Below are positions 34,746 through 42,668 of a stretch of 64,000 nt of DNA, one piece after another. The notes beneath the pieces are model-generated. The model had not been told where the DNA came from. It saw only the letters and a list, made by a program, of their open reading frames with translations, and searched no databases. The stretch is taken from contig CP136571.1 of NCBI GenBank assembly GCA_035192965.1, positions 3,118,501-3,182,500 of the forward strand, written 5' to 3'. How positions within the stretch are numbered: position 1 is the first letter of the stretch; every line of letters starts with the position of its first letter. The position numbers and the translations under genes were made by a program. The stretch comes from Fuscovulum sp. (GTDB lineage Bacteria > Pseudomonadota > Alphaproteobacteria > Rhodobacterales > Rhodobacteraceae).

Positions 34746-35009
34746 CCGGACAGTCCGTCATCGGCAGCGTGGCCGTAGTCGGGCCACGGCCGGCAACCCG
34801 GCGGTGCCCATGAGCATTGCCGGGTCTCCCCCTCCGCACATGAGGCCCTCTGGTCCGGCGCCAGCCCAGGCAAGCACACTTCCGCGCTTGAGTGTGTTGG
34901 AGGCACCGGCCCGCCCCTGCCACATCCGGCCCACGACACGGTGCCGCAGCACGTTGAATTCCGGCCCCGGTGAAACATCTGTCGCCCTCGGCTAACGAAG
35001 GCACCATCC
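34746..35009. other. 264-bp GC-rich spacer with hairpins
   Basis: No gene or known RNA family is recognised. A 7-bp inverted repeat with a 7-base loop (34768-34774 with 34782-34788) follows the dioxygenase stop but lacks a T run. A second inverted repeat at about 34873-34899 (AGCACACT against AGTGTGTT) lies in the middle. I looked for cobalamin and FMN riboswitch cores before the photolyase-like gene and did not find them. Confidence 0.4.
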
Positions 35010-36230
35010 ATGACAAACCCGCCCCTTGCAACCCGCGCCGCCGGACTGGCGCGCCTTCAGGCCTTTGTTCCGGCCATGGGGCGGCGCTATGCCAATGGTC
35101 GCAACTATGACCTTGGCGCAGGGCGGCACACCGCCGTTTCGCTCCTTTCCCCCTATATCCGCCGCCGCTTGGTGACCGAACAGGAAGTCACCGCCGCCGC
35201 GCTGGCAGCGCATGGCCCGGAAACCGCCGAGAAATTCGTCGAAGAGGTGGTCTGGCGCGGCTATTTCAAGGGATGGCTGGAACGCCGCCCACAGGTCTGG
35301 GGCACTTATCAGCAGGGCCTGATGGCCGATCTTGCCGCCCTTGACCGTGACCGTCGCCTGCGCCGCGATGTGACGCGCGCACAGGATGGCCAGACCGGGC
35401 TGGACTGTTTCGATGCCTGGGCCGAGGAACTTGTTCAAACTGGGTACCTCCACAACCATGCGCGCATGTGGTTCGCCTCAATCTGGATTTTCACGCTCGG
35501 TCTGCCCTGGCGCCTTGGGGCGGATTTCTTCTACCGTCATCTGCTGGACGGGGATGCTGCCGCAAACACACTGGGGTGGCGCTGGGCGGCAGGCCTGCAC
35601 ACACGCGGCAAACCCTATCCCGCCCGCGCCGACAACATCGCCACCTTTACCCATGGCCGCTTTAACCCGCGCCCCACCGATCTGGCCGAGGTAACCCAAG
35701 GGCTGGAGTCGACCGAACCCGAGGGCTTGCCCTCTGTGCAACCCCTGCGCGCCGTCACCCCGCCACAACGAGGCAAGCCCACTGCCCTGCTGATCACGGA
35801 TGAAGATTGCCGCATCGAAGACTTCGACCTTTCCGCATTGGACATCTGTGGCGTGGCCACCCTCGCCACCAGCCACCTGCGCTCGCCCCTTGCCGTGGCT
35901 GATGCTGTGACCGCGTTTGAGACCGGGGCGCTCACTGATACGGCCGCCCGCGCCGGTTTTTCCCCGACCCTGCTCAGCGCCGATCACCCGGATATTCTGG
36001 CAAAATGGGCTGTGCAGACCGGGGCCAGCCAGATCGTCACCCCCTATGTCACGCGTGGCCCCTTGCACGACTGGATGACCGAGGCCGCCCCCTACCTTTC
36101 CGCGCGCGGCATCACCCTCACGGAATGGCAACGTGACTGGGACCGCGCCATCTGGCCCCATGCCACGGCAGGTTTCTTCAAGGTGAAACAGCAAATCCCC
36201 CAAATCCTGAACCAATTGGTGCCTGCATGA
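35010..36230 (+). CDS. Photolyase/cryptochrome-like protein with reversed domain order
   Basis: A 406-residue protein. Residues about 20-225 match the alpha-helical FAD-binding module of photolyases: YDLGAGRHTAVSLLSPYIRRR, FVEEVVWRGYFKGWLE, LHNHARMWFASIW, HLLDGDAAANTLGWRWAAG and GKPYPARADNI. The usual N-terminal antenna-binding alpha/beta domain is absent in front of it. Instead residues about 255-400 look like an alpha/beta domain (TALLITDEDC strand, LLSADHPDILAKWAVQTGASQIVTPY, then ARGITLTEWQRDWD, ending HATAGFFKVKQQIP) resembling the antenna domain placed at the C-terminus. It should bind FAD; DNA repair or light sensing are both possible. It starts a tight four-gene operon. Confidence 0.8.
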   Translation: MTNPPLATRAAGLARLQAFVPAMGRRYANGRNYDLGAGRHTAVSLLSPYIRRRLVTEQEVTAAALAAHGPETAEKFVEEVVWRGYFKGWLERRPQVWGTYQQGLMADLAALDRDRRLRRDVTRAQDGQTGLDCFDAWAEELVQTGYLHNHARMWFASIWIFTLGLPWRLGADFFYRHLLDGDAAANTLGWRWAAGLHTRGKPYPARADNIATFTHGRFNPRPTDLAEVTQGLESTEPEGLPSVQPLRAVTPPQRGKPTALLITDEDCRIEDFDLSALDICGVATLATSHLRSPLAVADAVTAFETGALTDTAARAGFSPTLLSADHPDILAKWAVQTGASQIVTPYVTRGPLHDWMTEAAPYLSARGITLTEWQRDWDRAIWPHATAGFFKVKQQIPQILNQLVPA

Positions 36231-37162
36231 TCCCCATCGCCATCATCGGGGCCGGAATGTCCGGTCTGGCCTGCGCGCGGCATCTGGCGCAGGCCGGGCA
36301 TGCCCCAGTCATCTTTGACAAGGGGCGCGGCATCGGTGGCCGTCTGGCCACCCGCCGGGCCGATGGCCTGCAATTTGACCATGGCGCACAATTTGTGAAT
36401 GCCCATACACCGGGCTTTGCAGCGCTTCTGGACCAACTCACCGTCGCCGGAGCTGCTGCGCCCTGGGCAGATGGCATGGGCCGCACCCATACGGTTGGCA
36501 CACCCGGCATGGCCGCACTGGCCAAGGCCATGGCCCCGGGCCTGACCATCCACCAGAACGCGCAGGTCACCTCGCTCACACACAGCGATGACGGCTGGAA
36601 CCTGCGCATCGGCGACACCGACCAACACGCCGCCCGTGTGGTCCTCACTGCCCCCGCCCCACAGGTCGCCTCGCTGCTGGGTCCAGATCATCCGCTTGCG
36701 CGGGCAGTCTCTGCCGTCCGGCTTGCCCCCTGCCTCACGCTCATGGCCGCCATCCGCGCGCCGGCCCCTTTCATCACCCGCAATGAACCTGAAGACGACC
36801 TCGCTTGGATCGCGCAGGACAACAGCAAACCCGGACGCCCCGCTGGCGATGCCACCCTCTGGGTCGCCCAAGCCAGCCCTGACTTCAGCACCCAGCATCT
36901 GGAAAAAGACCCTACCGCCATCGCCGCGCTGATGCTGCCCCTGCTCTGCGACCGTATCGGCGCAAACCTCGACGCCGTCACCCATGCCGCCGCCCATCGC
37001 TGGCGCTATGCGCGCGTCACCGCCCCCCTAGGTCAACCCTTTATCGCCACGTCTGATGCCTCGCTCTACCTCGGCGGCGATTGGTGCCTTGGCCCAAGGG
37101 TCGAGGCTGCATGGACCAGCGGCACCGCAATCGCACAGGACATGCTGGCCCGGGTCCCATGA
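36227..37162 (+). CDS. Renalase-like NAD(P)/FAD-dependent oxidoreductase
   Basis: A 311-residue flavoprotein with an N-terminal Rossmann motif GAGMSGLACARHLAQAG (9-25), the RGIGGRLATRR FAD-contact segment and DHGAQFV typical of renalase-like amine oxidases. The C-terminal FAD motif LYLGGDWCLGPRVEAAWTSG (about 284-303) is present. Substrates of bacterial members include dihydro-nicotinamide isomers; in many genomes the family neighbours photolyase genes. Here its start overlaps the photolyase-like stop by four bases, so the two are made together. It could supply electrons or remove a damaged cofactor; this is inference. Confidence 0.87.
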   Translation: MIPIAIIGAGMSGLACARHLAQAGHAPVIFDKGRGIGGRLATRRADGLQFDHGAQFVNAHTPGFAALLDQLTVAGAAAPWADGMGRTHTVGTPGMAALAKAMAPGLTIHQNAQVTSLTHSDDGWNLRIGDTDQHAARVVLTAPAPQVASLLGPDHPLARAVSAVRLAPCLTLMAAIRAPAPFITRNEPEDDLAWIAQDNSKPGRPAGDATLWVAQASPDFSTQHLEKDPTAIAALMLPLLCDRIGANLDAVTHAAAHRWRYARVTAPLGQPFIATSDASLYLGGDWCLGPRVEAAWTSGTAIAQDMLARVP

Positions 37163-37980
37163 TGGCAGACCCCCGCATCACGCGCTTGCTGGCACTGATC
37201 CGCGCGGCGCTTAAACCGCCCGCGGGCGCTGGGCGCATCGCGCTGGCACTGACACTCGGGGTCATCTGCCATACGGTCTTTGCGCTGGCCGTTCTTGCAA
37301 TGATCATCGCCATGTTCTTCGGCTTGAGCCAAAGCTTCGGCACCGTGCCATGGCCTTGGGCCATCCTTGCCAACGCGGCCCTGATCGCGCAATTCCCGCT
37401 CGCCCATTCACTTTTGCTTACCGGGCCCGGCGGGCGCCTCCTCGCGCGCCTGATCCCCGGACCACATGGCAAAACGCTGGCCACCACCACCTATGCCATC
37501 ATCGCCTCCGCCCAACTCCTTGCGCTGTTCACACTATGGACGCCGTCCGGCATCATCTGGTGGCAGGCCGATGGCGCGGTGTTCTGGCTGATCACCACCG
37601 CCTATGGCGCAAGCTGGCTTCTGCTGCTCAAGGCCAGCTTCGATGCCGGGGCCGAGGTGCAATCCGGCGCTCTGGGCTGGATGTCCCTGATGGCCCGCAT
37701 CCGCCCGGTCTTTCCCGACATGCCGACCCAAGGCCTGTTCCGCCTCATCCGTCAGCCGATCTATGTGGCCTTCGCCCTGACGCTCTGGACAGTCCCCGTC
37801 TGGACCCCGGATCAATTGGCCCTCGCCATCAGCTACACCGCCTATTGCCTGCTCGCCCCCCGGTTCAAGGAACGCCGCTTCGCCGCACGCTATGGCGAGC
37901 GGTTCCTGCACTATCGCGCCCGCGTCCCCTATGCCCTGCCCCGCCGCGCGCCTGCCAAGGACCAGACCCATGCGCAATGA
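37159..37980 (+). CDS. Integral membrane methyltransferase-like protein (MddA/NnrU/isoprenylcysteine methyltransferase fold)
   Basis: A 273-residue protein with about six hydrophobic helices. Seen: FPLAHSLLLTGPGGRLLARLIPGP, then the C-terminal RLIRQPIYVAFALTLW and LAPRFKERRFAARYGERFLHYRARVP, which match the cofactor-binding end of isoprenylcysteine methyltransferase-fold proteins, including methanethiol S-methyltransferase MddA. Typical motifs are R-H/Q-P-x-Y and E-R-x-x-x-x-x-G-x-x-Y. Such enzymes use S-adenosylmethionine on thiols or lipids. ATG 37159 overlaps the renalase-like stop (ATGA); ATG 37162 is an alternative. The substrate is unknown; its operon mates suggest an oxidative-stress or photochemistry theme. 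Confidence 0.78.
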   Translation: MMADPRITRLLALIRAALKPPAGAGRIALALTLGVICHTVFALAVLAMIIAMFFGLSQSFGTVPWPWAILANAALIAQFPLAHSLLLTGPGGRLLARLIPGPHGKTLATTTYAIIASAQLLALFTLWTPSGIIWWQADGAVFWLITTAYGASWLLLLKASFDAGAEVQSGALGWMSLMARIRPVFPDMPTQGLFRLIRQPIYVAFALTLWTVPVWTPDQLALAISYTAYCLLAPRFKERRFAARYGERFLHYRARVPYALPRRAPAKDQTHAQ

Positions 37981-38674
37981 CCTGACGATCTATGACCGCG
38001 TCGCCGACCGATGGTGGTCGGATGATATCCGCTGGGTCCGCACGCTGAAAAATCTCGTCCCCGGCCGTCTGGCATGGTTCGACCGGCATATCGACTGGCA
38101 CGGCAAAGACGTGCTGGATCTGGGTTGCGCCGGGGGCTTCATGGCAGAAGCCATGGCCCTGCGCGGCGCAAATGTCACCGGCATTGATCCAGCGGCTGAT
38201 GCGATCGAGGCCGCACGCCGCCACGCCCGCGCCTCCAACCTGCGCATCGGCTATGACGTGGGGATAGGCGAGGCGCTGCCCTATGACGCCGCCGCTTTTG
38301 ACGCCGTGGTCTGCGTCGATGTTCTGGAACATGTCTCAGACCTGAACCGCGTGCTGGCCGAGGTAGCCCGCACCCTGCGCCCAGGCGGCCTGTTCCTGTT
38401 CGACACCATCAACCGCAATCCGCTGGCCCGTTTGGCCACCATCACGGTGGCCGAAGACCTACTGCGCCTCTTGCCGCGCGGCACCCATGACCCGGCCATG
38501 TTCATCAAGCCGCGCGAATTGCGCCACGCCCTGACGGGTGCAGGGCTGGTTCCCGGCCCTATCACCGGGCTTGGCCCGCGCGGGATAAACCGCAGGCTCG
38601 ATCTGACCTTCGGTCCCCTGCCGCTGACCGCGATCCTCTACATGGGTCTGGCGCGCAAACCGCTGACCGCGTGA
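37970..38674 (+). CDS. Class I SAM-dependent methyltransferase, UbiG-like
   Basis: A 234-residue cytoplasmic methyltransferase. It opens YDRVADRWW, close to the UbiG family start, and has motif I VLDLGCAGG (about 44-52), motif II VTGIDPA, VVCVDVLEHV (motif IV) and RTLRPGGLFLFDTINRN (motif V-VI), all UbiG-like. UbiG methylates ubiquinone precursors; a UbiG paralogue encoded next to photolyase-like and renalase-like genes may have another quinone or small phenolic substrate. ATG 37970 overlaps the previous gene by 11 bases. Its stop lies three bases from the convergent ABC ATPase gene, with no visible terminator between. Confidence 0.83.
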   Translation: MRNDLTIYDRVADRWWSDDIRWVRTLKNLVPGRLAWFDRHIDWHGKDVLDLGCAGGFMAEAMALRGANVTGIDPAADAIEAARRHARASNLRIGYDVGIGEALPYDAAAFDAVVCVDVLEHVSDLNRVLAEVARTLRPGGLFLFDTINRNPLARLATITVAEDLLRLLPRGTHDPAMFIKPRELRHALTGAGLVPGPITGLGPRGINRRLDLTFGPLPLTAILYMGLARKPLTA

Positions 38675-38677
38675 TCT

Positions 38678-39439
38678 TTACGCCGCGTCCTGCCCGCCCT
38701 TAACCCCGGTGATGTAACTGACGATGTCATTGCCGTCGGTTTCATCCTTGCGCAGACTCGCCACGATCCGGCCCCGGCGGAACACGACGATCCTGTCCAC
38801 CAGATCAAACACCTGCCGCAAATTGTGCGAGATCAGCACCAAAGGCACCCCCCGCTCTTTCAGCCCCCGGATGATGTTTTCCACCTGCGCGGTTTCCTGC
38901 ACGCCCAGCGCCGCCGTTGGTTCATCCATGATCACCAGCTTCGACGCAAAGGCCGCCGTTCGCGCGATGGAAACGCATTGCCTCTGCCCCCCGCTCATGT
39001 TGCGGATCGGGTTGTCGACATTGGGGATCTTTACCGCCGTGGTCTTCAACGCCTCCAGCGTGCGTTCGCGCATCGCCTTGCGGTCCAGAATGGAAAACGG
39101 CCCCAGCCGAAAGCGGAAAAGTTCGCGCCCCAGAAACAGGTTCGACGGCACGTCCAGATCATCGGCCAGCGCCAGCGTCTGGAACACGGTTTCAATCCCG
39201 GCCTCGCGCGCCTCCAATGGCCCGGCGAAGTTCACCTCGCGCCCATCAAAGAAAATCTGCCCGGCGCTTTTCTGCTCCACCGCCGTGATCTGGCGCACAA
39301 AGGTGGATTTCCCCGCCCCGTTATCGCCCACCACCGCCACATGTTCCCCTTTGCGCAGGATGAAATCTGCATCCTCCAGCGCGTGCACCCCGCCATAGCG
39401 CTTGGTCAACCCGCGCGTTTCCAGAACGATGTCATCCAT
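38678..39439 (-). CDS. Sugar/cyclitol ABC transporter ATP-binding protein, single domain
   Basis: A 253-residue ATPase of the FrcA/short-RbsA class: Walker A GDNGAGKST (about 37-45), signature NMSGGQRQCVSIAR and Walker B LVIMDEPTAALG. It has one ABC domain, unlike RhaT. The upstream permease and binding protein complete an importer of the ribose/fructose/inositol class. It is the last gene of the minus-strand operon. Because of the IolI-like isomerase and LacI regulator nearby, a cyclitol or related polyol is the likely cargo, but fructose-type substrates cannot be excluded. Confidence 0.9.
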   Translation of the reverse strand: MDDIVLETRGLTKRYGGVHALEDADFILRKGEHVAVVGDNGAGKSTFVRQITAVEQKSAGQIFFDGREVNFAGPLEAREAGIETVFQTLALADDLDVPSNLFLGRELFRFRLGPFSILDRKAMRERTLEALKTTAVKIPNVDNPIRNMSGGQRQCVSIARTAAFASKLVIMDEPTAALGVQETAQVENIIRGLKERGVPLVLISHNLRQVFDLVDRIVVFRRGRIVASLRKDETDGNDIVSYITGVKGGQDAA

Positions 39440-39443
39440 GTGA

Positions 39444-40520
39444 TTACCCCCGCACCCGGCTGCGTTGCCGCCATTGATCCAGAACCACCGCCGCCACGAT
39501 GATGATGCCCTTCACCATTTCCTGGTAATAGGCGTCCAGCTTCAGGAAGGTGAAACCCGAAATGATCACCCCAAAGATCAGCGCCCCCAGCACGGTCCCC
39601 AGAATGGACCCGCGCCCACCGGAAAGCGAAATGCCGCCGATCACCGCCATCGCGATGGCATCAAGCTCGTACATCACCCCCATGCCCGCCTGCGCGGTCA
39701 GGTTCTTGGATGACAACACCACGGCGGCCAGCGCCGCCAGCGTGCCCGCAATGGCATAGACCAGCACCTTGTGGGAATTCACGTTGATCCCCGACATTCG
39801 CGCCGCAGCCTCGTTCGATCCGATGGCATAGCAGTGCTTGCCATAGCGCGTGTAGGTCATCACGCAATGAAACAGGATCGCCAAAACCGCAAAGATCAGC
39901 ACCGGCATCATACCCTGCCCGATGGCCGAATACTGTTCAGTCGGAAAGGAAATCGGATTGCCCTTCGACCACCATTTCGCGGCCCCCCGCGCCGTGACCA
40001 TCATGCCCAGCGTGGCGATGAAGGGCGGGATGCGCGTATAGGCGATCAACGCCCCGTTGATCAGCCCCGCTGCCAACCCGCAGGCCAGCCCTACAACAAT
40101 CGGCACGATCACGGGCAGGTCCATGAACGCCTCGCCAAAGATGGCCTTGGGGTTCGGGTTGCCGTTCACCATCGCCGTCTGGGCAAAGCTCATGGCCACC
40201 ATCGCCGTCACCCCGACGATAGAGCCGGATGACAGATCAATCCCCCCGGTGATGATGACCTGCGTCACGCCCAGCGCGATTATGCCAACGATGGACACCT
40301 GAAGAATGATGATCGACAGCCGCTGATTGTTGAACAGCGTGTCGACATTCTCACGCGTGTTGAACAGAAAGCTGTCCCCCAGGAACAGCCGACCGATCAA
40401 TTCAAAGGTGACGACAATCAGCACCAGCGCCAGGAACACGTTCAATTCCTGCGGGCGCTCTTTCTTGCGCGGGTCGTATTTCAGCCCGCCCAGCCCATGC
40501 GATGCCTCTGACACGGCCAT
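39444..40520 (-). CDS. Sugar/cyclitol ABC transporter permease
   Basis: A 358-residue inner-membrane permease of the FrcC/RbsC family with about ten helices and an N-terminal cytoplasmic stretch of some 25 residues. Seen: GGIDLSSGSIVGVTAM, AGLINGALIAYTRIPPFIATLGMM and AVIGGISLSGGRGSILG. ATG 40520 gives the usual family start; a GGGAGGGG ribosome binding site lies immediately before it. It is separated from the binding-protein gene by a strong hairpin (40583-40606), so it is expected at a lower level than that protein. The ATPase gene follows after four bases. Confidence 0.9.
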   Translation of the reverse strand: MAVSEASHGLGGLKYDPRKKERPQELNVFLALVLIVVTFELIGRLFLGDSFLFNTRENVDTLFNNQRLSIIILQVSIVGIIALGVTQVIITGGIDLSSGSIVGVTAMVAMSFAQTAMVNGNPNPKAIFGEAFMDLPVIVPIVVGLACGLAAGLINGALIAYTRIPPFIATLGMMVTARGAAKWWSKGNPISFPTEQYSAIGQGMMPVLIFAVLAILFHCVMTYTRYGKHCYAIGSNEAAARMSGINVNSHKVLVYAIAGTLAALAAVVLSSKNLTAQAGMGVMYELDAIAMAVIGGISLSGGRGSILGTVLGALIFGVIISGFTFLKLDAYYQEMVKGIIIVAAVVLDQWRQRSRVRG

Positions 40521-40582
40521 CCCCTCCCAACGAATTCTGCTGCAAAGCTTCTCCCCGGCGCTTCGCACCGGCAAGAAGAAAG

Positions 40583-40606
40583 GGGGCGGCCCTCAAAGGC
40601 CGCCCC
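40583..40606 (-). terminator. Attenuating hairpin after the cyclitol-type binding protein gene
   Basis: A perfect 9-bp stem (40598-40606 with 40583-40591, 6-nt loop) lies between the binding protein and permease genes. On the minus strand it is followed by CTTTCTTCTT, a T-rich but interrupted tract, which fits partial termination or 3'-end protection. Confidence 0.7.
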
Positions 40607-40622
40607 GATCCGGTCAAAGACC

Positions 40623-41564
40623 TCAGTTCTTGGCGAGGAAGTCGCCGATATTGGCCGGGGTCACCAGCTGGAACGGAATGTAAACCTTCTGCTCCACCGT
40701 TTCGCCCTTGGACAGCTTGATCGCCGCATCCAGCGCACCCGCGCCCTGACCGGCCGCATCCTGGAACACCGTGATGTCCAGATCGCCTGCCTGCATCGCC
40801 GCCAGCGCGTCCTGCGTCGCATCCACACCGCTGACGATGACCGTTGCCATGTCGATGCCTGCAGCCTTCATCGCCTGAATGGAACCGATGGCCATTTCGT
40901 CGTTGTTGGCGATGACGCCGTCGAATTCCGCGCCAGCCGACAACCAGTTCGTCATCAACGACTGCGCCTGGTCACGTGACCAGTTCGCGGTTTGCTGATC
41001 GATCACGTTGATCGTCACCGGGCATTCGCCGGCCTCGATCACGTCATAGATGTTCTGCGTGCGCTGCACGGCGGCCTGGTTCGACAACTCGCCCTGCAGG
41101 ACATAGACATCCACCGCCGTCTCGCCCGCTTCGGCCCACAGCCGGCAGGATTCCTTGACACCCTGCGAGCTGGAGTCCGTCTCGTTCGATGCGACAAAGG
41201 CCTGATTGTCCGGCAGCGAATCCACGTTGATCGGCTGACGGTTCACATAAACCAACGGCACACCCGCAGCGGCCGCTGCATCCGACATGGCCTGAGTCGC
41301 ATTGGTATCCACCGGGTTCACGATGATGGCCGCAACACCGCTCGCGATGAAATTGTTGATCTGGTCCAACTGCTTGGCCACATCGTTCTGCGCATCCTCG
41401 ACCTGCAGGTTCACACCCAGCGACTCGCCCTGTGCGATCATGCCGTTGCGCAGCACGGTCAGGAAGTTGTCGTCGAACGCAGCCATCGAAACGCCGATGT
41501 CCTGCGCCATCGCCGTTGTGCCCATCAGGCAGGCAAAGCCTGCGGCGATAAGGGTTTTTTTCAT
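40623..41564 (-). CDS. Sugar/cyclitol ABC transporter substrate-binding protein (MocB/IbpA-like)
   Basis: A 313-residue periplasmic protein with a Sec signal (MKKTLIAAGFACLMG, cut after AMA before QDI). The mature start IGVSMAAFDDNFLTVLRNGM, followed by VEDAQNDVAKQLDQINNFIASGV and IIVNPVDTNAT, resembles the inositol and rhizopine binding proteins more than ribose-binding ones, judged from memory. A GGGAGGAG ribosome binding site precedes ATG 41564. The 18-bp palindrome at 41711-41728, a likely LacI operator, lies about 150 bases upstream. Ligand identity is inferred from neighbours (IolI-like, MocD-like and MocE-like genes), not shown. Confidence 0.88.
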   Translation of the reverse strand: MKKTLIAAGFACLMGTTAMAQDIGVSMAAFDDNFLTVLRNGMIAQGESLGVNLQVEDAQNDVAKQLDQINNFIASGVAAIIVNPVDTNATQAMSDAAAAAGVPLVYVNRQPINVDSLPDNQAFVASNETDSSSQGVKESCRLWAEAGETAVDVYVLQGELSNQAAVQRTQNIYDVIEAGECPVTINVIDQQTANWSRDQAQSLMTNWLSAGAEFDGVIANNDEMAIGSIQAMKAAGIDMATVIVSGVDATQDALAAMQAGDLDITVFQDAAGQGAGALDAAIKLSKGETVEQKVYIPFQLVTPANIGDFLAKN

Positions 41565-41698
41565 GTCTCTCTCTCCTCCCAGTTGATGCCCCCATGATTT
41601 CATGGCGGGCGAGATCGCGTCGTCCTTGGCTTCGGTCTTGTGGCAGCAACGGGCGTCCTCCACACCCGCGCCCCAAGGCTGAAGAAGTTAACCTTTAC

Positions 41699-41728
41699 CG
41701 TCAACCGATTTTTGCAACCGGTTGCAAA
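41699..41728 (-). promoter_or_regulatory. LacI-type operator and promoter element before the binding-protein gene
   Basis: A perfect 18-bp palindrome, TTTGCAACCGGTTGCAAA, at 41711-41728 has the central CG and TTGC/GCAA arms typical of LacI-family operators. A TTGACG hexamer that could be a -35 element lies just downstream on the minus strand (41704-41699). The LacI gene at 42669 is the obvious candidate binder. Confidence 0.7.
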
Positions 41729-41762
41729 TCAGTGCCGGGTGCAGAACCTTTCACCCACTCCG

Positions 41763-42566
41763 TCACACAACACCCTTGCGCATAAACTCCATGCTTGCCG
41801 ACAGTGCCGCAAAGGGATCGCTCAGCGCGTGAACAGATGGCGCAAAGGGCTCATAACTGATCGGCCCAGCATAACCCGCAGCCCGCAAGGCCCGGATCTG
41901 AGCGACATTGCCCAGCACATCATCCGCATCCACCAGCACGCGATGCGGGTCGCGCATGTCATCCAGCGCGATCATGTCCTTGACGCCCGACACATGCACG
42001 ATCCCCGTCAGATCAGGAAAGATCGGCCCGAAACCGGCCAAGGCATGATGAAACGTGTCATGCACCATGAAAAACGTGCCTTCGCCGCCCACCGCTTCTA
42101 TCGCATCGGCCAAAACATCCTTGTAACGCAATGAACAGACGGCAAAGCCAAGCGGTTCCACCATCGCCTTCAACCCATGCGCCCGCAACATCGGCAGCAC
42201 TTCCCGCAACGCGGTTTCGGTCACCTTGCGGCTGTCACCCCGATCCGTCGCCACACCATCATTGCGCGGGATCAGGCTGATCGCCTCGGCCCCCGCCGCG
42301 ACCGCGATCTGCATCAATGCCTCCGCCTCGGCGGCTTTGGCATCTGACCAGTCGTTGAACATCTTCACCTCGGCCAGCGCCAGAAAACGCAAACCTCGCG
42401 CTTCCAACGCCGCGCCCACTTTTTCCGGGGCCTCGCCGCCAAAAAGCGGCCCGGCCAGATCGTTGCGATACTCCACGCCCACACAGCCAAGGCGCGCGGC
42501 CAAATCGGCAAAGGCCAGCCAATCGAGGTTCGGGGTTGTCATATGGTTTAGTGCAAAAGGCAGCAT
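41763..42566 (-). CDS. Sugar phosphate isomerase/epimerase-type TIM barrel (IolI-like)
   Basis: A 267-residue xylose-isomerase-like TIM barrel. The closest pattern I recognise is 2-keto-myo-inositol isomerase IolI: GVEYRNDL near the N-terminus with a metal-site Glu, VEPLGF (Glu), MVHDTFHHAL (His/Asp), HVSGVKD and the terminal GPISYEPFAP (Glu). It would isomerise a keto-inositol or keto-sugar in the cytoplasm. It lies between the LacI gene and the binding-protein operator, so it may be read from the LacI promoter. MocC, the rhizopine-catabolism protein, belongs to the same broad superfamily. ATG 42566 is preferred over ATG 42542 because of its GGAA upstream. Confidence 0.8.
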   Translation of the reverse strand: MLPFALNHMTTPNLDWLAFADLAARLGCVGVEYRNDLAGPLFGGEAPEKVGAALEARGLRFLALAEVKMFNDWSDAKAAEAEALMQIAVAAGAEAISLIPRNDGVATDRGDSRKVTETALREVLPMLRAHGLKAMVEPLGFAVCSLRYKDVLADAIEAVGGEGTFFMVHDTFHHALAGFGPIFPDLTGIVHVSGVKDMIALDDMRDPHRVLVDADDVLGNVAQIRALRAAGYAGPISYEPFAPSVHALSDPFAALSASMEFMRKGVV

Positions 42567-42668
42567 CGGGTTCCATCACAAGGCACGTTGTTGATGGAAT
42601 GCTTGTTCTATTTTATCCAAAACTCAACCGCTTTATTCCACACCATCCCTGCGATTGACGATTTTTCG

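Noticed and set aside
34746..35009. Cobalamin or FMN riboswitch before the photolyase-like gene
   Set aside because: I looked on both strands for the conserved cores and did not find them; only unremarkable GC hairpins are present.
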